From Deltaproteobacteria bacterium IMCC39524 (GTDB lineage Bacteria; Desulfobacterota; Desulfuromonadia; Desulfuromonadales; BM103): a stretch of DNA of 64,000 nt. The notes beneath the pieces were generated by a model. It saw only the letters and a program-made list of their open reading frames with translations. It was not told the DNA's origin and ran no database searches. Position 1 is the first letter of the stretch, and every line of letters begins with the position of its first letter. Shown one piece after another: positions 35,944-45,029 of this stretch. The position numbers and the translations under genes are program-made. Where the stretch lies: positions 930,001 to 994,000 of the forward strand of contig JARUHJ010000001.1 of NCBI GenBank assembly GCA_029667085.1, given 5' to 3'.

Positions 35944-37122
35944 ATGGCAACTGAACTCATCTTCGCAATCGAGATATCCCAACCTAACCGAGCCAAAGCC
36001 TTTCTGGGCTTAGCCAAGCAGCTAAAAGGGGTAAATATTCTGCAGTGGCAAAGCCGCACGGCTGAAAAAGGCGTGTCTGCAGCTAAAACTGTCCCCGACA
36101 TCATCCTGATTGATGACATCCTGGAAAGCGATGACCTGCTCTCAAGAGTCCAGGCGATCAAAAACAATTTCCCTAAAACCACACTATTCGTCGTTTCAGA
36201 AAACAAGGATCACCAAAACATCATATCGGTCATGAAAGCCGGGGCTTCAGAATACCTTCTTGAGCCTGTTCAAGAAGACCTGCTTTATAATGCGATTGAG
36301 GAGGTCCGCGTAAAGCTGGCCAGCTCAGGGAGCTTGGCGCAAGGCCGCATTTACAGCTTTATCAGTGCCAAAGGAGGTGTCGGTTCAACCGTTCTGGCAG
36401 TCAACACTGCGGCTTCTCTGGCAAGGGACAAAAAAAGTGCCGTGGCGCTGATGGATATGTCTTTTCAATCAGGTGATGCTTCGGTTCTTCTCGACATTGT
36501 GCCTCAGAACACAATTATGGATATCTGCGAGAACATACACCGCCTGGATGTTTCATTCCTGCGCGGTGTGATGTCTGGGCATTCAACAGGGATCAACTTC
36601 CTACCGGCACCAGCCAACCCTGAAGATAGCGAAGATATCCTAAGCGATCATATATCCAGCATCCTGAAGCTTTCCAAAAATCTCTACGATCACCTCGTCC
36701 TTGACTGTGCTTCCATGCATATCAATGACTGCAGCGTGGAGGCGTTCAAACAATCCGACAAGGTCTTTGTAGTAACAGACATGTCGGTTCCAGCGGTTCG
36801 TAATACTGTTCGGCTCTGCAAACTGATCAGAAAATTCGGCATCGGTCTTGAAAAAATTGAGATCATCATCAACCGCTACATCAAAGGCGGAGCACTCTCT
36901 TTAGCCGAAATCGAGAAGAATTTTGACAAACCGGTCTACTGGCTGATACCAAACGATTTCTCGGACGTTGTATCATCAATCAATCGTGGTGTGCCGCTGG
37001 TCAAGTTGACGAGTAATGCCCCTTTTTCCAAGAACATGTCCGAGTTCGTGCGAAAGTTTCAGGGGATCCTGGACGATCCAGACTTCAGGGGAATCAGAGG
37101 GACGTTTGGTAAAAGTATTTAA
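35944..37122 (+). CDS. tadZ: TadZ/CpaE pilus localisation ATPase
   Basis: A 392-residue MinD/ParA-like protein that places the Tad machine, usually at a pole. The N-terminal receiver-like domain (1-125) keeps an Asp at PDIILIDD. The ATPase domain starts at 138 with a deviant Walker A KGGVGST (143-149), where the usual final Lys-Thr is Ser-Thr, a trait of many TadZ proteins. DHLVLDCA is the Walker B region. It is 32 nt ahead of tadA. Confidence 0.9.
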   Translation: MATELIFAIEISQPNRAKAFLGLAKQLKGVNILQWQSRTAEKGVSAAKTVPDIILIDDILESDDLLSRVQAIKNNFPKTTLFVVSENKDHQNIISVMKAGASEYLLEPVQEDLLYNAIEEVRVKLASSGSLAQGRIYSFISAKGGVGSTVLAVNTAASLARDKKSAVALMDMSFQSGDASVLLDIVPQNTIMDICENIHRLDVSFLRGVMSGHSTGINFLPAPANPEDSEDILSDHISSILKLSKNLYDHLVLDCASMHINDCSVEAFKQSDKVFVVTDMSVPAVRNTVRLCKLIRKFGIGLEKIEIIINRYIKGGALSLAEIEKNFDKPVYWLIPNDFSDVVSSINRGVPLVKLTSNAPFSKNMSEFVRKFQGILDDPDFRGIRGTFGKSI

Positions 37123-37154
37123 CTCTTAGAGGCTGTAGTCATACTGGAGGGTCA

Positions 37155-38489
37155 ATGGCAATCAAAAACATGCTCAGTAGAAAAACTACTGAAAACGATA
37201 CAAGCGTTGTTACGCAAACAGAACACTCCAACTTCTACCATGAAGTTAAAAGGAAAATTCACGGCCGGCTGGTAGAAGAAGCGAATCTCGCAGCACTTGA
37301 CACCTTAGAGCCGGGTGAGATCAAAGCTGAAATCGAGAATGTTGTAGAATACTACCTGCGCGATGAAAAAGCCCTTCTCAACGATAATGAGCGTAAACAT
37401 ATCATCGATGAGATCCTCGATGAGCTAACCGGTCTAGGCCCTCTGGAACCATTCTTCAAGGACCCAACGGTCAGCGATGTTCTCGTCAACACCTACAAAG
37501 ACATTTATGTTGAGCGCTTTGGCCTGATCGAAAAGACAAAATCACGCTTCATCGACGATGTTCATCTTCGTAACATTATAGACAGGATAATTTCACGCAT
37601 AGGCCGTCGTATTGATGAATCTTCACCGATGGTTGACGCTCGACTACCCGATGGATCACGTGTCAATGCCATCATCCCTCCCCTGGCTATTGACGGTCCT
37701 ATGCTCTCCATTCGAAGGTTTGCCGTAAAGCCTTTAATAATGCAGGACCTGATTAACTACAAAGCTCTTACGCCTGAGATTGCACAACTTCTGTCAGGTT
37801 GTGTCAAAGCCAAGATGAACATCATGATCTCCGGTGGAACCGGGGCAGGTAAAACAACGCTGTTGAATATACTCTCTGCTAACATCCCCGCTAATGAGCG
37901 AATCATAACCATCGAAGACTCGGCAGAATTGCAGTTACAGCAGCCGCATGTCATACGTCTGGAAACACGACCACCAAGCGTTGAGGGGACTGGGCAAGTC
38001 ACATCACGAGATCTGGTCCGAAACACACTGCGGATGCGCCCTGACAGAATCGTTGTCGGTGAGGTCCGTGGCGCAGAGGCCTTCGATATGCTACAGGCCA
38101 TGAATACGGGCCACGATGGATCCTTGACAACCATTCACTCAAACAGCCCACGAGACTCACTCACTCGCCTTGAATCAATGATCCTTATGACCGGAGTTAA
38201 CCTACCAGAAAAAGCCATGCGTTTCATGGTTTCGTCTGCACTTGACGTGGTTATTCAGGCTTCTCGAATGACCGACGGAAGCCGCAAAATAACCTCGGTT
38301 GCCGAGGTAGTTGGCATGGAAGGCGATGTTATCACCCTTCAGGATATTTTCGTTTTTGAGCGTCAAGGTTTGGATAAAGACGGCAAGGTGGTAGGAGAAC
38401 ATCGGTCGACTGGAATTCGGCCAAAATTCACAGAACGTTTAGAAATGGCAGGGATTGAAGTGCCTGAGAACCTGTTCAACAATTTCTGA
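37155..38489 (+). CDS. tadA: TadA/CpaF pilus assembly ATPase
   Basis: A 444-residue hexameric ATPase of the type II/IV secretion superfamily powering Flp pilus assembly. Motifs: Walker A SGGTGAGKTTLLN near 225-237, Asp box ITIEDSAELQL, Walker B LRMRPDRIVVGEVRGAEAFDMLQ, and the His box TGHDGSLTTIHSNSPRD. An N-terminal helical domain contains LTGLGPLEPFFKDPTVSDVLVN, typical for CpaF. Complete. Coupled to tadB 20 nt downstream. Confidence 0.95.
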   Translation: MAIKNMLSRKTTENDTSVVTQTEHSNFYHEVKRKIHGRLVEEANLAALDTLEPGEIKAEIENVVEYYLRDEKALLNDNERKHIIDEILDELTGLGPLEPFFKDPTVSDVLVNTYKDIYVERFGLIEKTKSRFIDDVHLRNIIDRIISRIGRRIDESSPMVDARLPDGSRVNAIIPPLAIDGPMLSIRRFAVKPLIMQDLINYKALTPEIAQLLSGCVKAKMNIMISGGTGAGKTTLLNILSANIPANERIITIEDSAELQLQQPHVIRLETRPPSVEGTGQVTSRDLVRNTLRMRPDRIVVGEVRGAEAFDMLQAMNTGHDGSLTTIHSNSPRDSLTRLESMILMTGVNLPEKAMRFMVSSALDVVIQASRMTDGSRKITSVAEVVGMEGDVITLQDIFVFERQGLDKDGKVVGEHRSTGIRPKFTERLEMAGIEVPENLFNNF

Positions 38490-38509
38490 ACTTGCCCACT
38501 GGAGACTTT

Positions 38510-39487
38510 ATGGACAAGATGACAATCTTTCTTTACGTCGCAGTTTTCATCTTTACAGCTGCTGTTATTCAGGTCATTTACCTCGCCTGGATGGAAAGCC
38601 GCTTTATTGAGAAACGTAAAATAAAAAAACGCCTGATGTTCATCTCTGCAGGGGGTAAACATGGACAGGAGAAGCTCGATAAATACCGCAAGGGTATTCT
38701 GAAAGATGTTGGGGCGTTCGAACGACTTGTTTTCAGTATTCCCCGTCTGAGTAATCTTGACAACCTTTTAATTAAAGTCAAAATGCCGATCAATGCCACT
38801 CTGTTCATTCTCCTTAGTCTCACTCTCGGATTTATCGGTTTTGGGATTGGCTACCTCTACTTACCACAACCTCTAGCGGCAATTTTTGTTGGTCTAGTCT
38901 GCATGCTTGCTCCATACTTCATCTTAAAACTGGCGGAGAAAAATTATTATAAAAAGTTCAACGATCAACTCCCGGAAGCTCTTGACCTACTGGCACGAGC
39001 TGTCCGCTCGGGCAGTGCCCTGTCTGCCGGATTAGGCATGATTGGCGAGGAGACTCAAGACCCAATTCGTTCAGAATTTGCGGCAACAGTAGACGAGATC
39101 AACCTGGGACTAACCATGACAGAGGCGATGGAAAATCTTTGCCAACGGGTTCCAATTGCGGACTTAAGGTTTTTTTCCATAGCAATTCTGGTGCAAAAAG
39201 AAACCGGTGGCAACATCGGTGAGATTCTCAACAACATCAGCCGGCTGATCAGAGAACGTATTGAATTTAAAGATCATGTTGCCGCTCTCACTGCAGAAGG
39301 TCGCTTGTCAGCGATTGTCTTGATAGGGCTACCAATTTTTATGTTCATCTATATGTATTTGACAAACTATGACTATCTCTCGCTTTTGCTGACAGAAAAG
39401 TTAGGCCACTATATGATCTTTGGTGCAATCGTTTTGATGATTATTGGTTCCTATGTCATCAAGCGTATTGTAGACATTGATATCTGA
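38510..39487 (+). CDS. tadB: TadB inner-membrane platform protein
   Basis: About 325 residues from ATG 38510, chosen because TGGAGA lies 7-12 nt upstream, whereas the TTG at 38492 overlaps no ribosome site. It has transmembrane helices near the N terminus, around 100-135 and at the C terminus, and a central GspF-type domain (FNDQLPEALDLLARAVRSGSALSAGL, VQKETGGNIGEILNNISRLI). It forms the inner-membrane platform together with TadC. Confidence 0.92.
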   Translation: MDKMTIFLYVAVFIFTAAVIQVIYLAWMESRFIEKRKIKKRLMFISAGGKHGQEKLDKYRKGILKDVGAFERLVFSIPRLSNLDNLLIKVKMPINATLFILLSLTLGFIGFGIGYLYLPQPLAAIFVGLVCMLAPYFILKLAEKNYYKKFNDQLPEALDLLARAVRSGSALSAGLGMIGEETQDPIRSEFAATVDEINLGLTMTEAMENLCQRVPIADLRFFSIAILVQKETGGNIGEILNNISRLIRERIEFKDHVAALTAEGRLSAIVLIGLPIFMFIYMYLTNYDYLSLLLTEKLGHYMIFGAIVLMIIGSYVIKRIVDIDI

Positions 39488-39495
39488 AGGTTCTC

Positions 39496-40488
39496 ATGCA
39501 ATTACTTAAAAACACATATTATGCACTTCTGGAGAATGCAGATTACTACGGAATCTTTCTTCTTATGTTTCTGGCTGTATTCTTCATGATACTGGCCATA
39601 AGCCTCTTAATCAGGGGGAGACAAAGTGGCACTGAAGGGCGGCTCAGAAAACTCGTAGGCGAAGGTACGCCTTCAAAATCGGGGAAGGCAGCCTCCCGAC
39701 TCATGGGGCATAATGACGAAAGCTTAGCGGCCAAGCTTTCTAAACCTCTGCACAGGATTGCGTCCATAGATAAAAGAAGCGTCAGACAAAAAATGCAGCT
39801 GACATTAGTAAGAGCAGGATTCCGATCTGACCAGGCCATCTACAATTACCTGACTGCAAAGATTCTGTGTCCAATAATCTATGCTCTGATCTTCATGTTC
39901 TCTCGTATGGTATACAATTTTCAAACAGAAGTTTTATTGTCTATCCTAATGTTACTTATCCTCGGTTTTTTTACACCAAATCTTTGGGTGTTTTTGATGA
40001 CAAAGACCCGCCAGGAAAAACTTGTCAAAGGGTTGCCCGATGCTTTGGATCTTATGGTTGTTTGCGTAGAATCTGGCCTCGGCCTCGATATGACTTTCAA
40101 GCGTGTCGGCGATGAAATGCTGCCCCTGTGCAAAGAGTTAAGCGATGAATTCACCTTAACAACCATGGAAGTAAGAGCGGGGATATCACGCGCTGATGCG
40201 TTCAAAAACATGAATGTGCGCACAGGAGTCTCTCAAATTATTAGCCTTACAACTCTTTTGGCTCAAACCAGTCGCTTCGGGACAAGCTTGGCGACAGCCC
40301 TGCGGGTACACGCCGACTCAATGCGTATCAAACGACGTCAAATTGCCGAGGCAACGGCAGCCAAGTCTGCAGTTAAAATGGTTTTCCCACTGGTTTTGTT
40401 TATCTTCCCAGCAATCTTTGTCGTACTTGTTGGTCCTGGTGCTATCCAGATTATAAAATACCTGATCCCAGCTCTTGGTGGCCGCTAG
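39496..40488 (+). CDS. tadC: TadC inner-membrane platform protein
   Basis: A 330-residue paralogue-type partner of TadB, with a GspF domain: GLPDALDLMVVCVESGLGLDMTFKRV and LAQTSRFGTSLATALRVHADSMR, flanked by transmembrane helices at the N terminus, near 120-155 and at the C terminus. Starts 8 nt after tadB, so translation is likely coupled. Confidence 0.92.
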   Translation: MQLLKNTYYALLENADYYGIFLLMFLAVFFMILAISLLIRGRQSGTEGRLRKLVGEGTPSKSGKAASRLMGHNDESLAAKLSKPLHRIASIDKRSVRQKMQLTLVRAGFRSDQAIYNYLTAKILCPIIYALIFMFSRMVYNFQTEVLLSILMLLILGFFTPNLWVFLMTKTRQEKLVKGLPDALDLMVVCVESGLGLDMTFKRVGDEMLPLCKELSDEFTLTTMEVRAGISRADAFKNMNVRTGVSQIISLTTLLAQTSRFGTSLATALRVHADSMRIKRRQIAEATAAKSAVKMVFPLVLFIFPAIFVVLVGPGAIQIIKYLIPALGGR

Positions 40489-40527
40489 CCCCTTATCTGT
40501 ACCCCATAAAATTAATGGAGGTTCAAA

Positions 40528-41490
40528 ATGCAATGCAACACCTGTGGACCAGGCGTACCCATGAGGTCAATCCTGATCCTGACAATAATTCTGGCGGTAA
40601 TTCTAACTAGCGGTTGCTCGCAATCAGCCCGAAAAGTCAGTTATATTTCTGATGACGCAGCGTCCTTGGAATCCCTTTCTGCAAAAGACGACACATCCTC
40701 GATGCAAAGCAAATCAGCTCAAGAACTGGTCACTGCAGGGTTCATTTATCTGGCAAACGAAAACCTGAGAATTGCAGAGTTGCATTTTGCAACTGCAATC
40801 AATAAAGATCCAACCATGGTGAATGCTTTTATCGGACTTGGCCGAATAGAGATGAGTAAAGGGAATTACAGCGCGGCGATGGTAAGGTTTGGTCAAGCCA
40901 GAGAGTTAAATCCTCAATCATTATATGCTTTGACTGGCGAAGCACGGGCATTACGTATGGAAGGAAAATTAAATGCCGCAATCAAGAAGATCAATACAGC
41001 AATGGCTATTGATCCAAAAGACATCAACGTCATTAAAGAGCTCGCCATGATTTACGACCTTATGGGGAAGGAGAACCTCTCAGGGCCTCTATACCATGAG
41101 ATCATAGTCATGGCTCCGGACCAGGCAGCAAATCACAACAACCTTGGTTTAAACTACATGGTCAGAGGCGAGTATCCTGAGGCGGTACTCTCTTTTCTGC
41201 ATGCGCTCGCACTCGAAAAGGACAATATTCGAATCAAAAACAACCTTGCTTCCGCTTATCTTCTGAGCGGCGACAAGGACAATTCTATTGAAATTTTCAG
41301 GGGAACCGTCGGTGAAGCGGGAGCATATAACAACGTCGGATACCTGCTTATGACTCAAGGCCACTTTGATGATGCAGAACAGGCATTCAAAAAAGCTTTA
41401 CAACTCAACCCAAGCTACTATGTACGCGCACAAGAGAATCTCGACAAACTTAAGAGAACGCGTAACAAAGCAAATGTTTACCGCCCCTAA
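40528..41490 (+). CDS. tadD: TadD-like TPR lipoprotein
   Basis: A 320-residue lipoprotein with a lipobox at Cys30 (VILTSGC) and six or more tetratricopeptide repeats (about 65-310), such as AELHFATAINKDPTMVNAFI and AEQAFKKALQLNPSYYV. TadD-type TPR proteins stabilise secretin assembly. ATG 40528 has GGAGG 7 nt upstream; ATG 40561 would give a more usual short signal peptide but has no ribosome site. Last gene of the tadZ-A-B-C-D run. Confidence 0.85.
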   Translation: MQCNTCGPGVPMRSILILTIILAVILTSGCSQSARKVSYISDDAASLESLSAKDDTSSMQSKSAQELVTAGFIYLANENLRIAELHFATAINKDPTMVNAFIGLGRIEMSKGNYSAAMVRFGQARELNPQSLYALTGEARALRMEGKLNAAIKKINTAMAIDPKDINVIKELAMIYDLMGKENLSGPLYHEIIVMAPDQAANHNNLGLNYMVRGEYPEAVLSFLHALALEKDNIRIKNNLASAYLLSGDKDNSIEIFRGTVGEAGAYNNVGYLLMTQGHFDDAEQAFKKALQLNPSYYVRAQENLDKLKRTRNKANVYRP

Positions 41491-41562
41491 AGCTAAAATC
41501 CCCGCAAGAGCACTGGGCTACTAAACATTGTAGAACTCAAGAACATAGCCAAAGGGCACTAC

Positions 41563-43068
41563 TTAATCGGACGTATTAATGATAGATACCTTTTTATTTG
41601 GGTCAATAGAAGACCCTCTATACATATTTTGACCTTGAGCATTGAATAGATCTTGTGATTTTTTATAATGTTTCCGAGAAAGATCTAATTCGCCCCTCTT
41701 TTCATAAATCTCTCCAATTGCCAATTCTACAAATGAATCATATGGATTAATCTTATTTGCACGTAACTGCATTTTGAGATTTTTATCTGGATCATCACTA
41801 TAGAGCAATATACCAACGTTACTGATTGCCACCGCAGAATTAGGGTTAACATTCATAGAATGAGACCAGAGAGTTAAACTGTTTTGCCAAATATTGTTCT
41901 GCTGAATCGTCAAAAAAGAGAGTCCAAAAAGAATTGGGGTTACGAGAACAACTACAGCTTTTGCATCGAAATTTTTTGTAACTAAAAAAGAAAAAATCAT
42001 AAAAAAACCAACAGAGGGAGCATATAAATAACGGTCTGCTGCCAAATGCGTAATAGGGATAATATTCGATGTTGGAAGAAACAAAAGACCAATCCAAAGA
42101 AGGCTAAAGAAACAATATTTATTAATTTTAAATAAAAAGTATAAAGAGGAAAGGTAAATAGTTATGAAAATGCATGTTAAAACAATTCTTATGTCCCAAA
42201 AAGAAAAAGGTACTTCCAATATATAATTTACAGACAAATTAAAGGGGTAAATGAGTTTTAAAAAAATATGCCCCCATGAATTTATAACAATCAATAGATA
42301 TTTCTGGATTTCAAACTCATAAAAATAATTATGGTGTTGAAGTACAGCGTTCATTTTACCGATATAATTATAATTTATCAGGATAGGAACTGAAGGAACA
42401 GCGGCAAGAATCAGCAAAACAGATATTATTTTTTTATCAAATGATTTTTCCCCAAGCACTCTTTCGGCAATGAAGACTTCATAAATTAACACCAACAAAG
42501 GAAAGACAATTGCATTCTGTTTAGCTAAAATGGCAATGGCCATGGAAACAGTTGAATAAAAAAGTAAACGACGTTTGCCTCCCCGCTTGAATGTTAGATA
42601 TGAAATGAAAGATAAAAGCATGAAAAACAAAGAAAGACTGTCTTTACGGTGAGACACTTGAGCGACAACTTCAACCTGCAAGGGATGCACAAGAAAAAGA
42701 GCAGCAGCCAACCAAGCAGTTTTTTTATCGTCAAACAAAAGAGATGACATCACAAAGACCAACCATGCATTGAGAGCATGCCAAAGAACATTCTGAAGAT
42801 GCCAGCCCGTCGAGAAGAGCCCAAAAACATGATAATCTAGCATCATGCTCAGTTCACGGAGAGGCCTGCCTGGGTAAGTATTCGCTATGAAGTTTTCAAA
42901 GGATCTTATATCAGAATTGCCGACGACGACAAAATTATCATCAAATGACCATGCATTATTAAAAGAATTTGCGTACAAGAAGAGGCCTGACAAAAGGAAT
43001 ATCACTAAAGAGTAAAAATACGGATCTTTATTGAGCCTGTCAGAAAATTTTTCAAGAAAAGAAATCAA
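41563..43068 (-). CDS. TMTC-like polytopic membrane protein
   Basis: A 501-residue protein with about ten transmembrane helices and a C-terminal tail with two TPR-like units (KINPYDSFVELAIGEIYEKR, then GELDLSRKHYKKSQDL). The start has FNNAWSFDDNFVVVGN with an Asp pair in the first loop, and YPGRPLRELSMMLDYHVFG, HALNAWLV and LFLVHPLQVEVVAQVSHRKD are typical of the TMTC/GT-C O-mannosyltransferase-like family. Modification of pilus or envelope proteins is only a possibility from its place beside tadD. It is markedly AT-rich against its neighbours, with many AAA, ATA and TTT codons, which suggests transfer. Confidence 0.7.
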   Translation of the reverse strand: MISFLEKFSDRLNKDPYFYSLVIFLLSGLFLYANSFNNAWSFDDNFVVVGNSDIRSFENFIANTYPGRPLRELSMMLDYHVFGLFSTGWHLQNVLWHALNAWLVFVMSSLLFDDKKTAWLAAALFLVHPLQVEVVAQVSHRKDSLSLFFMLLSFISYLTFKRGGKRRLLFYSTVSMAIAILAKQNAIVFPLLVLIYEVFIAERVLGEKSFDKKIISVLLILAAVPSVPILINYNYIGKMNAVLQHHNYFYEFEIQKYLLIVINSWGHIFLKLIYPFNLSVNYILEVPFSFWDIRIVLTCIFITIYLSSLYFLFKINKYCFFSLLWIGLLFLPTSNIIPITHLAADRYLYAPSVGFFMIFSFLVTKNFDAKAVVVLVTPILFGLSFLTIQQNNIWQNSLTLWSHSMNVNPNSAVAISNVGILLYSDDPDKNLKMQLRANKINPYDSFVELAIGEIYEKRGELDLSRKHYKKSQDLFNAQGQNMYRGSSIDPNKKVSIINTSD

Positions 43069-43198
43069 CGTTTAAACTCGCAAGGTTAACTTCACTGAGG
43101 CGTTTATTATTTTAAGGGATTCAGGAATTGACAAATCAAAAGTTTAACTATTAATATGCCCAAAGGATACCATAAACATTAACAATTCTGGAGGTGTA

Positions 43199-43639
43199 AT
43201 GCACAGTTCGCTAATTTTAATCTCTCTTCTATTCTTTGCTTTGAGTACAAATGGTTATGCAGAAGGAATGTCTGTAGCCTTTACCGGGGCGGAAATTCGT
43301 ACGGCACCTTCATCAATGTCATCAAAGGTCATTCTGAAAGTGAGCAAGTACTATCCCCTGACTGTCAACAAGCGTGGTTCAGAGTATTACCATGTCAGCG
43401 ATTATCGTGGACGAAACGGCTTTATACACAAGTCTCTTCTGAAACCACAACCTGCCATTATTGTAACCGGCGACCGAGCCAATGTGCGTCAAGGTCCAGG
43501 TACGAACCATTCTGTAATTTTCCAGTTATCCAAAGAGGATTCGTGTCGTTTATTATCCAAACAAGAGAAATGGTTTGAGATTCAAACGGTTGATGGCCGC
43601 AAGGGCTGGGTCGCTGCATTTCTAACCTGGGGCCAATAA
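43199..43639 (+). CDS. Secreted protein with two SH3b domains
   Basis: A 146-residue protein with a signal peptide ending near GYAEG (23). Two bacterial SH3 domains follow: about 28-80 (GAEIRTAPSSMSSKVILKV) and 88-145 (RANVRQGPGTNHSVIFQLS, then GRKGWVAAFLTWG). Such modules bind peptidoglycan or protein partners. No catalytic domain. Function unknown. It has a GGAGGT ribosome site and is transcribed alone. Confidence 0.8.
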   Translation: MHSSLILISLLFFALSTNGYAEGMSVAFTGAEIRTAPSSMSSKVILKVSKYYPLTVNKRGSEYYHVSDYRGRNGFIHKSLLKPQPAIIVTGDRANVRQGPGTNHSVIFQLSKEDSCRLLSKQEKWFEIQTVDGRKGWVAAFLTWGQ

Positions 43640-43846
43640 CTTCCAGTAAAACTCCAAGATGAGAAATACTTCGCACCCTGGTGCAGTACAAACTGTCCAA
43701 GAGATGATCACATTGAGAGCTTTCCACTCCCGAACGGATCAGTTACACACTTTGCCCTCTCCCTTCCGGGAAAATCATTTTTCTGTACGACAGGCCTTTT
43801 ACCTGTATTGACAACCCGATCGAAGCGCTGATTAATCCGTAAGCAT

Positions 43847-43875
43847 AAAAACCCTTCAGAATTACTGAAGGGTTT
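43847..43875 (-). terminator. Terminator for the minus-strand GT2-GtrA gene, within the 310-bp gap 43640-43949
   Basis: AAACCCTTCAG / CTGAAGGGTTT, an 11-bp stem with a 5-nt loop. Read on the minus strand it ends in TTTTT, so it serves the gene at 43950-45029. The rest of the gap shows no gene. Confidence 0.7.
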
Positions 43876-43949
43876 CAACATACGTCACTAAATACTCTAA
43901 TATACTTCTAGTGCCATCCCTGCGCTGTTTTCTGGGGATGAAAACATGT

Positions 43950-45029
43950 TCAATTTCTCCATGCAAGTAGTGAGGTCGCAGCGTAATTCCACACTGTGCC
44001 GACTAGCACACCGGCAAGGCCAGAAACCCACCAAGTATATTCCATCCCGAAGATGTAGGATGCAACGCCGATATTAGCCAGACTGCCAATGCTGCACACA
44101 CCGTAGAACGTCAGTAAGCCTTTTATAAGTTGTTTCCCTTTGAGCCGTTTGTCGTAATAGGTCAACCAATTATTGATAAAAAAGTTGGTCGTCATTGCAA
44201 CCAGTGTCGCTCCGGACTGAGCAATTGTAAAGCTGGCATCAACCAGGTTCAAAAATGAGTAAAGCACTGCAAAGTGGACCAAGACACCGGTCGTTCCTAC
44301 CATAGAAAACATAACAAAACGGGCAGGCAATAACCCACCCGTCAGCTTTTCAATCAACATGAAGACAAACTCCATGATGACCATGCTATCCAGTTTACTT
44401 TGCCCATGTTCGCGCACTCTAAATTGATAGGCGACATCAGAAATTCTGATCTTGCCAGGATAACTGGTGACGATATCGAGTAACAGCTTGTATCCTTGCA
44501 GAGAGAGATGGCGTACGCATAGATCCAGGACCTCGCGCTTCATCATAAAGAACCCACTCATCGGATCAGAAATTGGCTGGCGAGCAATCAATCGACTAGT
44601 CGCAGTTGCTAATTTACTGGTACGAATACGGTCAGCATCCCATTCACCAAACCCACCCTCTGCAACATAGCGACTCCCAAGGGCCAGATCTGTCTTCCCT
44701 GTTTTCAGCAAGCATAGCATCTCCGCAAGTTTTGTTTCATCATGCTGCAAATCACCATCTATTACAGCCAAAAATGGTGATACACAAGCGAGGAAACCTT
44801 CGACTACTGCAGATGACAAACCGCGCCTTCCAATGCGGTGAAGTCGACGGGCATTGGGTTTTTCTTTACAAAGATCAGTAAGAGCTTCAAGAGTGCCATC
44901 GGTGGAATCGTCATCAACAAAAATTATTTCCCAGACGACGGACGGTAAGGCTTTTTCTATCGCGTCATATAACAGGCGAATGTTGGCAACTTCATTAAAA
45001 GTTGGAACAATGATGGAAAGTTCGTTCAT
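43950..45029 (-). CDS. GT2 polyprenyl-sugar transferase fused to GtrA domain
   Basis: About 359 residues from ATG 45029. The GT-A domain (1-230) has SIIVPTFNEVANI, FVDDDSTDGT, the metal site IDGDLQHDE and DPMSGFFMMKR; the C-terminal part (about 240-359) is a GtrA-type four-helix domain (FVMFSMVGTTGVLVHFAVLY, FFINNWLTYY). One protein thus makes and probably flips a lipid-linked sugar. ATG 45029 overlaps the stop of the upstream gene as ATGA, a strong sign of coupling; a longer frame to 45113 overlaps that gene and is not needed. Confidence 0.88.
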   Translation of the reverse strand: MNELSIIVPTFNEVANIRLLYDAIEKALPSVVWEIIFVDDDSTDGTLEALTDLCKEKPNARRLHRIGRRGLSSAVVEGFLACVSPFLAVIDGDLQHDETKLAEMLCLLKTGKTDLALGSRYVAEGGFGEWDADRIRTSKLATATSRLIARQPISDPMSGFFMMKREVLDLCVRHLSLQGYKLLLDIVTSYPGKIRISDVAYQFRVREHGQSKLDSMVIMEFVFMLIEKLTGGLLPARFVMFSMVGTTGVLVHFAVLYSFLNLVDASFTIAQSGATLVAMTTNFFINNWLTYYDKRLKGKQLIKGLLTFYGVCSIGSLANIGVASYIFGMEYTWWVSGLAGVLVGTVWNYAATSLLAWRN

